Assembly (NCBI RefSeq): GCF_023923225.1
Contig: NZ_CP099489.1
Span: 2,170,001-2,234,000 of the forward strand
Origin: Ornithinimicrobium faecis
Lineage (GTDB): Bacteria > Actinomycetota > Actinomycetes > Actinomycetales > Dermatophilaceae
Length of the DNA stretch: 64,000 nt
Direction of reading: 5' to 3'
A program made the position numbers and the translations under genes. Shown piece by piece: positions 40,968-49,671 of this stretch; within the stretch, counting starts at the first letter, position 1, and each line of letters begins with the position of its first letter. The notes beneath the pieces were generated by a model. The model worked only from the letters and a program-made list of their open reading frames with translations, made no database searches and was not told the origin of the DNA.

Positions 40968-41549
40968 TCAGGCTGCGGTCTCGTGGTGGTGTCGGCAGCG
41001 CGCCTGATAACTCTCGATGCCACCGACGTGCTCCTCGGCCGCGGCCAGCGCGTCGCTGGTGGCATCCGTGTCCACGCGTTGGTGCAGGGCTGCCTCGCCA
41101 CCGCAGACCGAGCACACCGCCGTCAGCCGCGTGACGACCTCTGCGGTGGCCATGAGCGTGGGCAGTGGCTCGAACGGCCGCCCGTCGAAGGTGACCGACA
41201 GCCCCGCCACCAGCACGGTGAGGCCCCGGGCGGCGAGCTCGTCAACGACGTCCACGAGCCCCGGGCCAAAGAACTGCGCCTCGTCGATGGCCACCAGATC
41301 GGGGGAGCGGCCCTCCAGCAGCGACCGCAGGGCGGTCACGTCTGGAGCGGTGCGCGAGACCACGCTCACCCCGGAGTGCGAGGCGACCTGACCGGTGCCG
41401 TGGCGAGCGTCCAGGGCGTGGTTGACCACCTCGACCTCGAGGCCGGCCAGCCGGGCGCGCCGCACCCGGCGCACCAACTCCTCGGACTTGCCCGCAAACA
41501 TCGGCCCGCAGATCACCTCCACGTGACCCGCCACCGGCGCTGCTCTCAT
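40968..41549 (-). CDS. tdk: Thymidine kinase
   Basis: 193 residues, the type II length. Phosphorylates thymidine with ATP in pyrimidine salvage. P-loop GHVEVICGPMFAGKSEELVR near 9-28; Walker B-like LVAIDEAQFF near 85; lasso loop and substrate site GLSVTFDGRPFEPLPTLM; zinc-binding CSVCGG near 146 with a C-terminal C-H-H region (ARCRHHHE). It starts 42 bp from the end of the siderophore-interacting protein gene on the same strand. Confidence 0.95.
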   Translation of the reverse strand: MRAAPVAGHVEVICGPMFAGKSEELVRRVRRARLAGLEVEVVNHALDARHGTGQVASHSGVSVVSRTAPDVTALRSLLEGRSPDLVAIDEAQFFGPGLVDVVDELAARGLTVLVAGLSVTFDGRPFEPLPTLMATAEVVTRLTAVCSVCGGEAALHQRVDTDATSDALAAAEEHVGGIESYQARCRHHHETAA

Positions 41550-41590
41550 GGCAGGAGTCTAGGACCGGAGCGATTCGCGGTGGTCCGTCC

Positions 41591-42406
41591 TCAGTCCAGG
41601 ATCTGGCCGATCGGCTCGCGCTTCTCCGCCTGGAAGCGATCCTCGGTGCGGCCATAGGCCCAGTAGCCCGAGAGCGACAGGTCCTCACGCGGCACCTGGC
41701 GCTCCTTCATCAGGGCCCGCACGGCCTTCATCGACTCCCGCTCGCCGTGGGCGAAGACCTGCACCCGCCCCTGCGGCCAGGGTCCAGCGGCGACCGCCTC
41801 GGCCAGCAGGCTCGTCTCGCTCGACGGCCCGGTCAACCACTCCAGCCGTATGCCGTGAGGCGCCTTGATCTCGATCCTCCCCGAGTCCTCGGTGGTCTGC
41901 AGGTAGACGACGCCCTGGGCGTCGGTGGGCAGCACCTCAAGGGCCGCGCAGATGGCCGGCAGGGCTGACTCGTCGCCGATGAACAGGTGCCAGTCGGCCG
42001 TCGGGTCCGGGGCGTAACCTCCGCCGGACCCGGAGGCGACGAACTGGTCACCAGGTCGAGCCTCACGTGCCCAGGGGGCGGCGACGCCCTCGTCGCCGTG
42101 CACGACGAAGTCGATGGCCAGACGCTGGTTCTCCCGGTCGACCCATCGCAGGGTGTAGGTCCGCCGAACTGGCTGGTCCTCGGGGGCGAGGGTCTCGCGC
42201 AGGTGAGCCTCGTCATACGGCGGGGTCAGACCCAGCTCCGGCTTGACGAAGAGCAACTTGACATAGGCATCGGTGAACTCATTGAGGTTGAGGGTCGAGA
42301 ACCCCTCACCGCCGCCAACGATCCGCACGGTGGTGGGGGAGACCCACTCCGAGGACTCGACGGTCAGGAGCGCCTGGGGGCGCGGTGGACGATTCGGCTT
42401 GCTCAC
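41591..42406 (-). CDS. Siderophore-interacting protein (FAD/NAD(P)H ferric reductase)
   Basis: 271 residues from GTG at 42406 ([18 protein letters not shown]). FAD-binding domain with [20 protein letters not shown] near 90 (R-x-Y-T flavin motif) and [20 protein letters not shown]; the C-terminal SIP domain has [34 protein letters not shown] and [20 protein letters not shown]. It reduces ferric siderophores to free iron. The 64-bp gap to divergent thrS contains no obvious iron box. Confidence 0.92.
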   Translation of the reverse strand: MSKPNRPPRPQALLTVESSEWVSPTTVRIVGGGEGFSTLNLNEFTDAYVKLLFVKPELGLTPPYDEAHLRETLAPEDQPVRRTYTLRWVDRENQRLAIDFVVHGDEGVAAPWAREARPGDQFVASGSGGGYAPDPTADWHLFIGDESALPAICAALEVLPTDAQGVVYLQTTEDSGRIEIKAPHGIRLEWLTGPSSETSLLAEAVAAGPWPQGRVQVFAHGERESMKAVRALMKERQVPREDLSLSGYWAYGRTEDRFQAEKREPIGQILD

Positions 42407-42470
42407 CCCATTAGGCTTGCACAGTCGCTCTCCGCGACGGCCATCGCCCACCGATCCTCTAGGAGTCACC

Positions 42471-44456
42471 GTGCCTGCCCAGATCACCGTCACCATCGCC
42501 GGGAGCGAGCGATTGGTCGATCAGGGCACGACCGCGGCCGACCTCTTCGCCGACGACAAGGCAGTCGTGGTCGCCCGGGTCGGTGGCGAGCTGCGCGACC
42601 TGGCCCACTCGCTGACTGATGGAGACGTCGTCGAGCCGGTGCTGATCAGCGAGCCCGACGGTCTCGACGTGCTGCGCCACTCCTGCGCCCACGTCCTCGC
42701 GCAGGCGGTCCAGGAGGTCAACCCGGACGCCAAGCTGGGCATCGGCCCCCCGATCCGCGACGGCTTCTACTACGACTTCGACGTGGCCGAGCCGTTCCAG
42801 CCCGAGGACCTCAAGAAGCTCGAGAAGGTGATGCAGCGCATCATCAACACCGGTCAGACCTTCCACCGCCGCGACATCGAGGACGACGCGGCCCGCGAGG
42901 AGCTGGCCCGCGAGCCCTACAAGCTCGAGCTGATCGGTCTGAAGGGCGGCTCCGCCGAGGATGCAGCTGAGGGGGCTTCGGTCGAGGTCGGCGGCGCACA
43001 ACTGACGATCTATGACAACAAGGACCGCACGGGTGAGACCGTCTGGGGCGACCTGTGCCGTGGCCCGCACCTGCCGACCACCAAGCTGATCGGCAATGCC
43101 TTCAAGATCACACGCAGCGCCGCGGCCTACTGGCGTGGCTCGGAGAAGAACCCCCAGCTGCAGCGGATCTATGGCACGGCCTGGCCGTCCAAGGACGAGA
43201 TGAAGGCCTATCTGGACCGGCTCGCCGAGGCAGAGCGCCGCGACCACCGCAAGCTGGGCGCGGAGATGGACCTCTATTCCTTCCCCGAGGAGATCGGCCC
43301 GGGTCTGCCGGTCTTCCACCCGCGTGGCGGCGTGCTGAAGCGGGTCATGGAGGACTACGTCCGCCAGGCGCACATCGACGCCGGATTCCAGTATGTCGGG
43401 ACGCCGCACATCTCCAAGGAGGGGCTGTTCCACACCTCCGGTCACCTGCCCTACTACGCCGAGGGTATGTTCCCGCCGATCGATGACGACGGGCAGCCCT
43501 ATCGCCTCAAGGCGATGAACTGCCCGATGCACAACCTGATCTTCCGCAGCCGCGGACGGTCTTATCGCGAGCTGCCCCTGCGCTTCTTCGAGTTCGGCAC
43601 GGTCTATCGCAACGAGAAGTCGGGCGTGCTGCAGGGGCTGACCCGCGTGCGGATGATCACCCAGGACGACAGCCACTCCTATGTCACCCGCGAGCAGGCC
43701 CCCGGCGAGATCAAGCACCTGCTCGACTTCGTGACCCAGCTGCTCAGCGACTTCGGGTTGAACGACTACTACCTCGAGCTGTCCACCCGCGACGCGACCG
43801 GTGACAAGAAGGACAAGTTCATCGGCTCCGACGAGCAGTGGGCCGAGGCGACCGCGATCCTGGAGCAGGTGGCGACCGAGACCGGGCTGGAGCTCGTGCC
43901 CGACCCCGGCGGCGCGGCCTACTACGGGCCGAAGATCTCCGTCCAGGCGCGCGACGCCATCGGGCGCACCTGGCAGATGTCGACGATCCAATACGACTTC
44001 AACCAGCCCGAGCGCTTCGAGTTGGAGTTCTCGGCTGCGGACGGCACCCGGCAGCAGCCGGTCATGATCCACTCGGCCAAGTTTGGCTCGATCGAGCGGT
44101 TCATCGGTGTGCTCGTGGAGCACTATGCGGGGATGTTCCCGCCGTGGCTGGCGCCCGTGCAGGTGGTCGGCGTGCCGGTGGCCGAGGAGTTCGACGGCTA
44201 TCTCAAGGAGGTCGAGGCCCAACTGCTGGCTGCGGGCATCCGGGTGGAGCTTGACCTGTCCGACGACCGGTTCCCCAAGAAGATCCGCAATGCGAGCAAG
44301 TCGAAGGTGCCGTTCATCCTGATCGCCGGAGGCGACGACCGGGACGCCGGCGCGGTGTCCTTCCGCTATCGCGACGGCTCACAGAAGAACGGTGTCCCGA
44401 TCGCCGAGGCTGTCGAGGAGATCGCCGCCGCCGTGCACGAGCGCGTCCAGGTCTGA
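42471..44456 (+). CDS. thrS: Threonine--tRNA ligase
   Basis: 661 residues from GTG at 42471 with AGGAGT upstream. Domains in order: TGS (1-60), editing/SAD domain ([20 protein letters not shown], with zinc-like HxxxH), class II catalytic core (motif 2 [20 protein letters not shown], Zn ligand Cys in [13 protein letters not shown], motif 3 near [13 protein letters not shown]) and anticodon-binding domain. Complete and normal length. It begins the conserved block that normally continues with a HIT-family gene and PIM synthesis; here an accessory patch follows. Confidence 0.97.
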   Translation: MPAQITVTIAGSERLVDQGTTAADLFADDKAVVVARVGGELRDLAHSLTDGDVVEPVLISEPDGLDVLRHSCAHVLAQAVQEVNPDAKLGIGPPIRDGFYYDFDVAEPFQPEDLKKLEKVMQRIINTGQTFHRRDIEDDAAREELAREPYKLELIGLKGGSAEDAAEGASVEVGGAQLTIYDNKDRTGETVWGDLCRGPHLPTTKLIGNAFKITRSAAAYWRGSEKNPQLQRIYGTAWPSKDEMKAYLDRLAEAERRDHRKLGAEMDLYSFPEEIGPGLPVFHPRGGVLKRVMEDYVRQAHIDAGFQYVGTPHISKEGLFHTSGHLPYYAEGMFPPIDDDGQPYRLKAMNCPMHNLIFRSRGRSYRELPLRFFEFGTVYRNEKSGVLQGLTRVRMITQDDSHSYVTREQAPGEIKHLLDFVTQLLSDFGLNDYYLELSTRDATGDKKDKFIGSDEQWAEATAILEQVATETGLELVPDPGGAAYYGPKISVQARDAIGRTWQMSTIQYDFNQPERFELEFSAADGTRQQPVMIHSAKFGSIERFIGVLVEHYAGMFPPWLAPVQVVGVPVAEEFDGYLKEVEAQLLAAGIRVELDLSDDRFPKKIRNASKSKVPFILIAGGDDRDAGAVSFRYRDGSQKNGVPIAEAVEEIAAAVHERVQV

Positions 44457-44465
44457 CCCCAAAAA

Positions 44466-44579
44466 GATAAAGGTTTCGCACGCCTGTCCCGCATTTTGAT
44501 ACAGGTTTCGTACGTCTTCCCCGCATTCTGATACAGGTTTCGTACGGGCGCGTCCGCCCCGCATTGTGGTTCAGGTTTC
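44466..44579 (+). repeat. Tandem ~32-bp repeats, left cluster
   Basis: Units beginning AGGTTTCGYACG and ending CCCGCATTNTGATAC start at 44471, 44503 and 44535 (spacings 32, then 38 to the partial copy at 44573). They are the reverse complement of the cluster at 45173-45265 and recur at 60835-60892. They begin immediately after the thrS stop. Confidence 0.85.
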
Positions 44580-44737
44580 CCTCTGGCGGCACGGTGCGTG
44601 GCCCTGGGAGTTTGAACGGAGCCGGGTGCCGACTCGACATACGAAACCGCTAGGAAGAGAACCCGCCTCCACCAGCTCGGCGATCAGCTCATCCTCGGCG
44701 GCCCGGCCCGCGTCGAAGGTCGCTTGCTGGGCCGCGG
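44580..44737 (-). pseudogene. Possible transposase orfB stub
   Basis: On the minus strand just after orfA, the frame MLTAAQQATFDAGRAAEDEL-IAELVEAG runs from GTG at about 44743 into repeat DNA (a TACGAAACC motif at about 44640) and loses any transposase character. It may be the remaining start of an IS3-type orfB whose catalytic part has been deleted. Weak evidence. Confidence 0.3.
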
Positions 44738-45121
44738 TCAGCACGGTTCGTCCTCGCGTGAGCCGACGCCATGCCGATCCATGACGTCGATAGCTTTTCC
44801 CAACGCATCAGCCGCCCGGGCCAACTGGTCTCGCTCGGCCACGGCCTTGTCCCGCTCACCGATCAACCGCTCGACCTCGGCCTCCAACCGGCGGACCTCA
44901 GCGGCGTCTTCCTGGGTCATCGACCCAGTATGGCGAGGCACCTGGCCACGCGCCAGATCACCGTCAGCCAGAGCCTTGCGCCAGAAGAACAGATGGCTAT
45001 AAGACAACCCATGCTCCTGCAGATACGCGGTCGTCCCGTGCTGACGCTCCAAGTACGCCAGCACATGCTCCCGCTTCTGCTCAGTCGAGAAAGACCGTGC
45101 TGCAATCGTGGCAACTGCCAT
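44738..45121 (-). CDS. IS3-type transposase OrfA (orphan)
   Basis: 127 residues from ATG at 45121. Helix-turn-helix (SFSTEQKREHVLAYLERQHG, then YLQEHGLSYSHLFFWRKALA) followed by a leucine-zipper-like coiled coil (EVRRLEAEVERLIGERDKAV), the standard IS3 OrfA plan. The catalytic DDE OrfB is missing downstream, so the element cannot move by itself. The gene is bracketed by inverted clusters of 31-32-bp repeats. Confidence 0.75.
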   Translation of the reverse strand: MAVATIAARSFSTEQKREHVLAYLERQHGTTAYLQEHGLSYSHLFFWRKALADGDLARGQVPRHTGSMTQEDAAEVRRLEAEVERLIGERDKAVAERDQLARAADALGKAIDVMDRHGVGSREDEPC

Positions 45122-45172
45122 GACACCCTCCATCAATCAGGTGGGTCACAAACAGACTGCCAGCTAGGGGAG

Positions 45173-45265
45173 CGTACGAGACCTCTATCAATTTGCGGTG
45201 CGGCGTACGAAACCTTTATCAATTTGCGGTGCGGCGTGCGAGACCTTTATCAATTTGCGGGGCGG
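45173..45265 (+). repeat. Three exact-length 31-bp tandem repeats, right cluster
   Basis: Three adjoining 31-bp units start at 45173, 45204 and 45235, each CGTRCGARACC(T/C)TATCAATTTGCGG-like and ending GCGG. The third overlaps the 3' end and stop of the minus-strand regulator gene (45250-45252). Orientation is opposite to the cluster after thrS. Confidence 0.9.
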
Positions 45266-45834
45266 CGCAGGTGCGTGAGGACCACGACACCGCGCGGCGA
45301 GAGCCGATATCCCGTCGGGAGGCTCTCGGTCAGGCCCAGTTCCTTCAGGCGGCGCACGTTGGCCTTGAACGGAGCCCGCTCCCACCCGATGGACGCCCCG
45401 ATCGTCTCGGCGAGCTCGGCAGGGCGTGCCTCGATGAGCTCGAGGAAAGACCTGGTCCACGGGCCGCGCGTGCTGCGCCGATCCATGGCAACGAGGTGCT
45501 CAGCGATGCTCCCGAGCTCCTCGGGAGCCAGCGCGTCGTGCTCTCGCAGCGTGACCCGCTCGTCCGCACCGAGGAACTCGAGTCCGATCCGATAGACCGT
45601 GCCCTCCTTGCGGGCCAGGAAACGCTCAAGCTCGAGGCGCGTGCGCCCAGCCCGGGCAGCGTCCTGCTCCGTGATCTCGCGGGCATCGATCGGTTCCACC
45701 GAGGTGAACCCGATGACGCCAGCACGGGTGCGCTGGCGACCTCCGTCGACATGCATCGGGCGCCGCCAGACCCGGAAGGCCAGGTCCACCTCGCCGGCGA
45801 CGATCCGGTCGAGGTCAACGTTCGAAAACATCAC
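45250..45834 (-). CDS. ASCH/PUA-like domain fused to winged helix
   Basis: 194 residues. The N-terminal ~110 residues (MMFSNVDLDRIVAGEVDLAF, VWRRPMHVDGGRQRTRAGVI) look like an ASCH/PUA-like beta-barrel used in RNA or modified-nucleotide binding. The C-terminal ~80 (FLELIEARPAELAETIGASI, FKANVRRLKELGLTESLPTG, YRLSPRGVVVL) form a winged-helix DNA-binding module. The fusion suggests a regulator that senses RNA or a nucleotide. Family assignment is by pattern only. Its last codons lie in the third 31-bp repeat. Confidence 0.6.
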   Translation of the reverse strand: MMFSNVDLDRIVAGEVDLAFRVWRRPMHVDGGRQRTRAGVIGFTSVEPIDAREITEQDAARAGRTRLELERFLARKEGTVYRIGLEFLGADERVTLREHDALAPEELGSIAEHLVAMDRRSTRGPWTRSFLELIEARPAELAETIGASIGWERAPFKANVRRLKELGLTESLPTGYRLSPRGVVVLTHLRRPAN

Positions 45835-45915
45835 CTGCTGATCGGACCACAGAGTGAGGCGAGTGCGCCAGCGACGGTGCGCCTCGGCATACCGGACCGG
45901 CCTCCCGGGAGAGGA

Positions 45916-46368
45916 TCAGCGAGGCTCGAGCAGGAAGATCGGGATGAGACGCTCGGTCTTGGTCTGGTAGTCGGCATAGGAGGGGAAGGCCGCGACCCCG
46001 CGCTCCCACCAGATCTCACGCTCCTGGCCGGACAGCTCCCGGCTGGTCATCGCCGTCTCGGTGGTGCCGTCGAGCACGCTGACCTGGTCGGGGTTCTTGC
46101 GGATGCTGGCAGTCCACTGCGGGTGCGTGGGTGCGCCACCATGGCTGGCGACGGCGAGATAGTTGCCGTCGTGCTCCACGCGCATCAGGGGCACCCGGCG
46201 AGGCCGCCCGGACTTGGCCCCGATCACCGTCACCACGACAACGTCGCGGCCCTGGACCTTGGCGGCAGAGGAGTCGCCCCCCGCCTCATCGATGGCGTCC
46301 AACTGGTTGCGCACCCAACTGGTGGCGGGCTGGACGTAGTTGTCGCGGTCTGCGGTGGTTTCCGTCAT
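45916..46368 (-). CDS. Deazaflavin (F420)-dependent nitroreductase-family protein
   Basis: 150 residues from ATG at 46368. The Ddn-type split-barrel core is visible: VVVVTVIGAKSGRPRRVPLM, then VEHDGNYLAVASHGGAPTHP, WTASIRKNPDQVSVLDG and WWERGVAAFPSYADYQTKTE. Members bind F420H2 and reduce quinones or nitro compounds; many have no known substrate. Stands alone on the minus strand, divergent from the HNH gene. Confidence 0.88.
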   Translation of the reverse strand: MTETTADRDNYVQPATSWVRNQLDAIDEAGGDSSAAKVQGRDVVVVTVIGAKSGRPRRVPLMRVEHDGNYLAVASHGGAPTHPQWTASIRKNPDQVSVLDGTTETAMTSRELSGQEREIWWERGVAAFPSYADYQTKTERLIPIFLLEPR

Positions 46369-46505
46369 GTTCAGTGCCAACCGAGACGAAGCGAGGTCTG
46401 TTCCATGCTGGCTGTGGACGATCTCGGACCACTGTCAGACGTCTGTCCTAAAGTGGTTTGTGTCGTCAAAGAAGAGCACCCGCTGTCGTTCGGGAGGAGG
46501 GCAAG

Positions 46506-48260
46506 ATGAGCGTTGAGACTCACCGCGAGCCGCCGCCGACTGAGCTGCCCACCGAACCGCCCACTGAGTTGCCCACCGGGCCGTTGACCGCGGCTGAGGT
46601 GACGGGCTGGCTCCGGCGATTGGCTGTCGGTGGGGGCCTGGCGCCGTTGGGGGCAACGGCCGCGGGGGACCTGTGCGACCTGCTCGGTGCGCTGGAGTCG
46701 GTCAAGAATGCCACCTCGGCGGCGCAGGCTCGGGCGACGGTGCTGGCTGCCGAAGCGTTGACTGAGGCGGCCGTCGCGGGAGGGACCCCCGAAGCAACGG
46801 CGGACAAGGGCGTGGCTCAGCAGTTGGCGCTCGCCCGGCGAGAGTCACCGTTTGCCGGTCGGCGGCACGTCGGCTTTGCGCGGGCTGTGGTGAGCGAGAT
46901 GCCGTGCACGCATGCTGCCCTTACCGCGGGCCTGATCTCGGAGTGGACCGCGACGCAGATCGTGAAGGAAACGGCCTGTCTGTCTCTGGCACACCGCCAG
47001 GCCGTGGATGCCCACCTTGAGGGGCGGTTCGGGACCGACTCGCACCGGGCCCTCGTCGCGGCCGCCAAGGCGAAGGCCTACGAGCTGGACCCCTACTCGG
47101 TGGCCAACCGTGGGCGCAGGGCGAGATCAGATCGCCGCGTGAGTGTGCGCCCGGCACCGGATGTGATGGCGATCGTCTCCGGCTACCTTCCGGTCGCCGA
47201 CGGCGTCGCCTGCTATAAGGCGCTCAACGAGGCAGCCAAGGGTGTGAAGTCAGCTGGCGATGAGCGGTCCCTGGACCAGATCCGGGCAGATCTGTTCACG
47301 CAGCGGTTGACCGGACGGGTCCCCGCCGAGGGCGTGAACATCGAGCTCGGGCTGGTAATGACCGATCGGGCACTGCTCGGGCAGGACGAGACGCCGGCGC
47401 GCCTGGAGGGTTATGGCCCGATCCCGGCGCCGATGGCCCGTGACCTGGTCCGCGACGGCCAGGCCGACAGTGGTGACCAGGGGGCGCAGGGACTGGCCCA
47501 GCGGGCAGTGGTGTGGCTGCGGCGTCTGTATGCCGATCCAGTCACCGGAGTGCTGGTGGAGCAGGACAGCCGGCGGCGCACGTTCACCGGGGCGTTGCGC
47601 AGGTTCCTGGTTGCACGTGACCAGGTGTGCCGCACGCCCTGGTGCGATGCGCCGGTGCGGCACGCCGACCACGTCCTGCCCTGGGCCCGCGGTGGACGGA
47701 CCACCGCCGACGAGGGGGAGGGGTTGTGCGAAGCATGCAACTACGCCAAGGAGACCACGGGCTGGTCCCATGAGGTGGTGGACCTGCCCGACGGGACCCA
47801 CACGGTGAAGATCACGACGCCGACCGGTCACACCTACTATTCCCAGCCGCCGCCGGTCCTGCCCTCACTGGGTGATCAGGGCAGCGCTGTGCCCTGTGCT
47901 GGTGTGCCCTCTGTTGATGTGCCCTGTGCTGGTGTGCCCCGCACTCAGCAGAGGCCATGGCTGGACCCGGAGACTTCAGGGCACGGACCAGAGACCGGGA
48001 GAGCGAGTGCGATGTGTTGCACTCGGGAGTCGCGAGTGATCACTCTGCGACTGAAGGATGACGAGACCCCACGATCGGCCTCAGGGTCACAGCGACCGCC
48101 GGGACGCCAGGCAACCGTGAAACGACGTCTGCTCCAGTTCGGTGCGTGGCGCGTCGCGAGTCACGGCGGCGATGACGGCACTGCGCATCCAACGGACCCG
48201 GCCGACCAACCGAGCCCGCTCGAGCGCCACCTGTCCGAGAGGTTGGCGCAGGCGGTCTGA
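46506..48260 (+). CDS. DUF222 / HNH endonuclease (13E12-repeat-family type)
   Basis: 584 residues from ATG at 46506 with GGAGGG upstream. The N-terminus has a Pro-rich repeat (PTELPTEPPTELPTGP). DUF222 occupies about 25-330. The HNH nuclease site is CRTPWCDAPVRHADHVLPWA followed by GLCEACNYAKE near 390-430 (zinc Cys pairs, DHVLPW histidine). A C-terminal VPCAGVP repeat and a disordered tail follow. This family is multi-copy and recombination-prone in mycobacteria and relatives; the role is unclear, mobile-element-like behaviour is suspected. Confidence 0.88.
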   Translation: MSVETHREPPPTELPTEPPTELPTGPLTAAEVTGWLRRLAVGGGLAPLGATAAGDLCDLLGALESVKNATSAAQARATVLAAEALTEAAVAGGTPEATADKGVAQQLALARRESPFAGRRHVGFARAVVSEMPCTHAALTAGLISEWTATQIVKETACLSLAHRQAVDAHLEGRFGTDSHRALVAAAKAKAYELDPYSVANRGRRARSDRRVSVRPAPDVMAIVSGYLPVADGVACYKALNEAAKGVKSAGDERSLDQIRADLFTQRLTGRVPAEGVNIELGLVMTDRALLGQDETPARLEGYGPIPAPMARDLVRDGQADSGDQGAQGLAQRAVVWLRRLYADPVTGVLVEQDSRRRTFTGALRRFLVARDQVCRTPWCDAPVRHADHVLPWARGGRTTADEGEGLCEACNYAKETTGWSHEVVDLPDGTHTVKITTPTGHTYYSQPPPVLPSLGDQGSAVPCAGVPSVDVPCAGVPRTQQRPWLDPETSGHGPETGRASAMCCTRESRVITLRLKDDETPRSASGSQRPPGRQATVKRRLLQFGAWRVASHGGDDGTAHPTDPADQPSPLERHLSERLAQAV

Positions 48261-48341
48261 CGCGCGCAGGCCACTCAGCCGCGTTGCACCGGCCCGGACT
48301 GAGGACCTGGCTCCTGGGTGCACGCGGATAGGATCTCCTCC

Positions 48342-48929
48342 ATGGTCGAGCAGCAGCACTCGGGGGAGCCCGCAGCCCAGGCCGGGGAAGCAGACGCCGC
48401 GGAAGCCGCGACTGACTTCGCCAGGGTGCCGGACGGCTTCCAACGTTTGTGGACACCTCACCGGATGGCCTACATCCGCGGGGACCGACCCTCTGAGAGG
48501 GCGGGCACGGGTTGCCCGTTTTGCGCGGCGCCCGACAAGAGCGACGCCGAGGGGTTGGTCGTCCACCGTGGTGAGACCTGTTACGTCGTGCTCAACCTGT
48601 TCCCCTACAACCCGGGCCACCTGCTGATCTGCCCCTATCGCCACGTCCCGCTCTACACCGACCTCACGCCGGAGGAGACGGTCGAGTTCGCCCAGCTGAC
48701 CCAGGCGGCGATGGAGGCCCTGCGCGGAGCCTCGGCACCGGCCGGCTTCAACATCGGCATGAACCAGGGCGAGGTCGCGGGGGCGGGCGTGGCCGCGCAC
48801 CTCCACCAGCACGTCGTGCCCCGGTGGGGCGGCGACATGAACTTCCTGCCGATCATCGGGCAGACCAAGGCGGTGCCCACTCTCCTCGAGGACGCCCGGC
48901 AGGCTCTCGTCAAGGCGTGGCCGTCCTGA
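48342..48929 (+). CDS. HIT-domain nucleotide hydrolase/phosphorylase (Ap4A phosphorylase-like)
   Basis: 195 residues from ATG at 48342. The histidine triad is GVAAHLHQHVVPRWGGD (H-x-H-x-H) near 155; upstream are CPFCAAPDKSDAEGLVVHRG with a zinc-type Cys pair and LNLFPYNPGHLLICPYRHVP. In actinobacteria this gene typically lies between thrS and pgsA in the PIM block, as it does here apart from the inserted patch. Likely acts on dinucleoside polyphosphates or AMP-lysyl-type substrates. Confidence 0.92.
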   Translation: MVEQQHSGEPAAQAGEADAAEAATDFARVPDGFQRLWTPHRMAYIRGDRPSERAGTGCPFCAAPDKSDAEGLVVHRGETCYVVLNLFPYNPGHLLICPYRHVPLYTDLTPEETVEFAQLTQAAMEALRGASAPAGFNIGMNQGEVAGAGVAAHLHQHVVPRWGGDMNFLPIIGQTKAVPTLLEDARQALVKAWPS

Positions 48930-49050
48930 GGGTGGCCGACAGCACGGTCGGCGGATCGGGGAGACGCTCAGTGATGAGTGATGGGGAGCACAGGCCTACT
49001 CGGCACGCCGCAGCCACGCGGCGAGCACCTATCAGTAGCCTGGGTCCACG

Positions 49051-49671
49051 ATGCTGAACAAGTACGCCCGGGCATTCTTCACTGCACTCCTCACCCCGAT
49101 CGCGCGCCTCCTGCTGCGCCTCGGGGTGAGTCCTGACGCCGTCACGGTGGTCGGGACCATCGGAGTGGCCTTCGGTGCGCTCTACTTTTATCCACTCGGC
49201 GAGCTGTGGTGGGGGACCTTGTTCATCACCGCCTTCGTCTTCACCGATCTCATCGACGGCACGATGGCCAGGATGTCCGACCGCACCAGCTCCTGGGGCG
49301 CCTTTTTGGACTCGACGCTGGATCGGATCGGCGACGCAGCTGTTTTCGGGGGACTGATCCTCTATTTCACCGGCCGCGGGGACGACGACCTCACCGCCGC
49401 TCTGGCCCTGGCGTGCCTGATCCTCGGCTTCATCGTCAGCTATGCCAAGGCTCGCGCCGAGAGCCTCGGGTTCACCGCCAACGTCGGCATCGCCGAGCGC
49501 GCCGACCGTCTGGTCGCGACCTTGGTGACGACCGGCTTCTGCGGGCTCTTCCTGCCCATGTGGGTGCTGACCGTTGTCCTCGGACTGTTGGCCGTTGCCA
49601 GCCTGATCACGGTCCTGCAGCGCATCCTGACCGTCCGCACCCAGGCGATGACCGACGCGGTGGGCTCGTGA
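49051..49671 (+). CDS. pgsA: Phosphatidylinositol phosphate synthase
   Basis: 206 residues, about six membrane helices. The CDP-alcohol phosphotransferase signature D-x2-D-G-x2-A-R...G-x3-D-x3-D reads DLIDGTMARMSDRTSSWGAF-LDSTLD (dash only breaks the text) near 67-93. Joins CDP-diacylglycerol to inositol 3-phosphate, the first step toward PIMs. Its position before the PIM acyltransferase and pimA supports PIP synthase over phosphatidylglycerol-phosphate synthase. The stop overlaps the next GTG. Confidence 0.93.
   Translation: MLNKYARAFFTALLTPIARLLLRLGVSPDAVTVVGTIGVAFGALYFYPLGELWWGTLFITAFVFTDLIDGTMARMSDRTSSWGAFLDSTLDRIGDAAVFGGLILYFTGRGDDDLTAALALACLILGFIVSYAKARAESLGFTANVGIAERADRLVATLVTTGFCGLFLPMWVLTVVLGLLAVASLITVLQRILTVRTQAMTDAVGS

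Noticed and set aside
42459..44222. 587-codon open frame on the minus strand inside thrS
   Set aside because: It is the antisense shadow of a certain gene; third-position GC bias keeps the opposite frame open and the product has no recognisable domain.
45173..45265. CRISPR array
   Set aside because: The 31-bp units are fully repeated with no unique spacers, only three copies, and no cas genes nearby.
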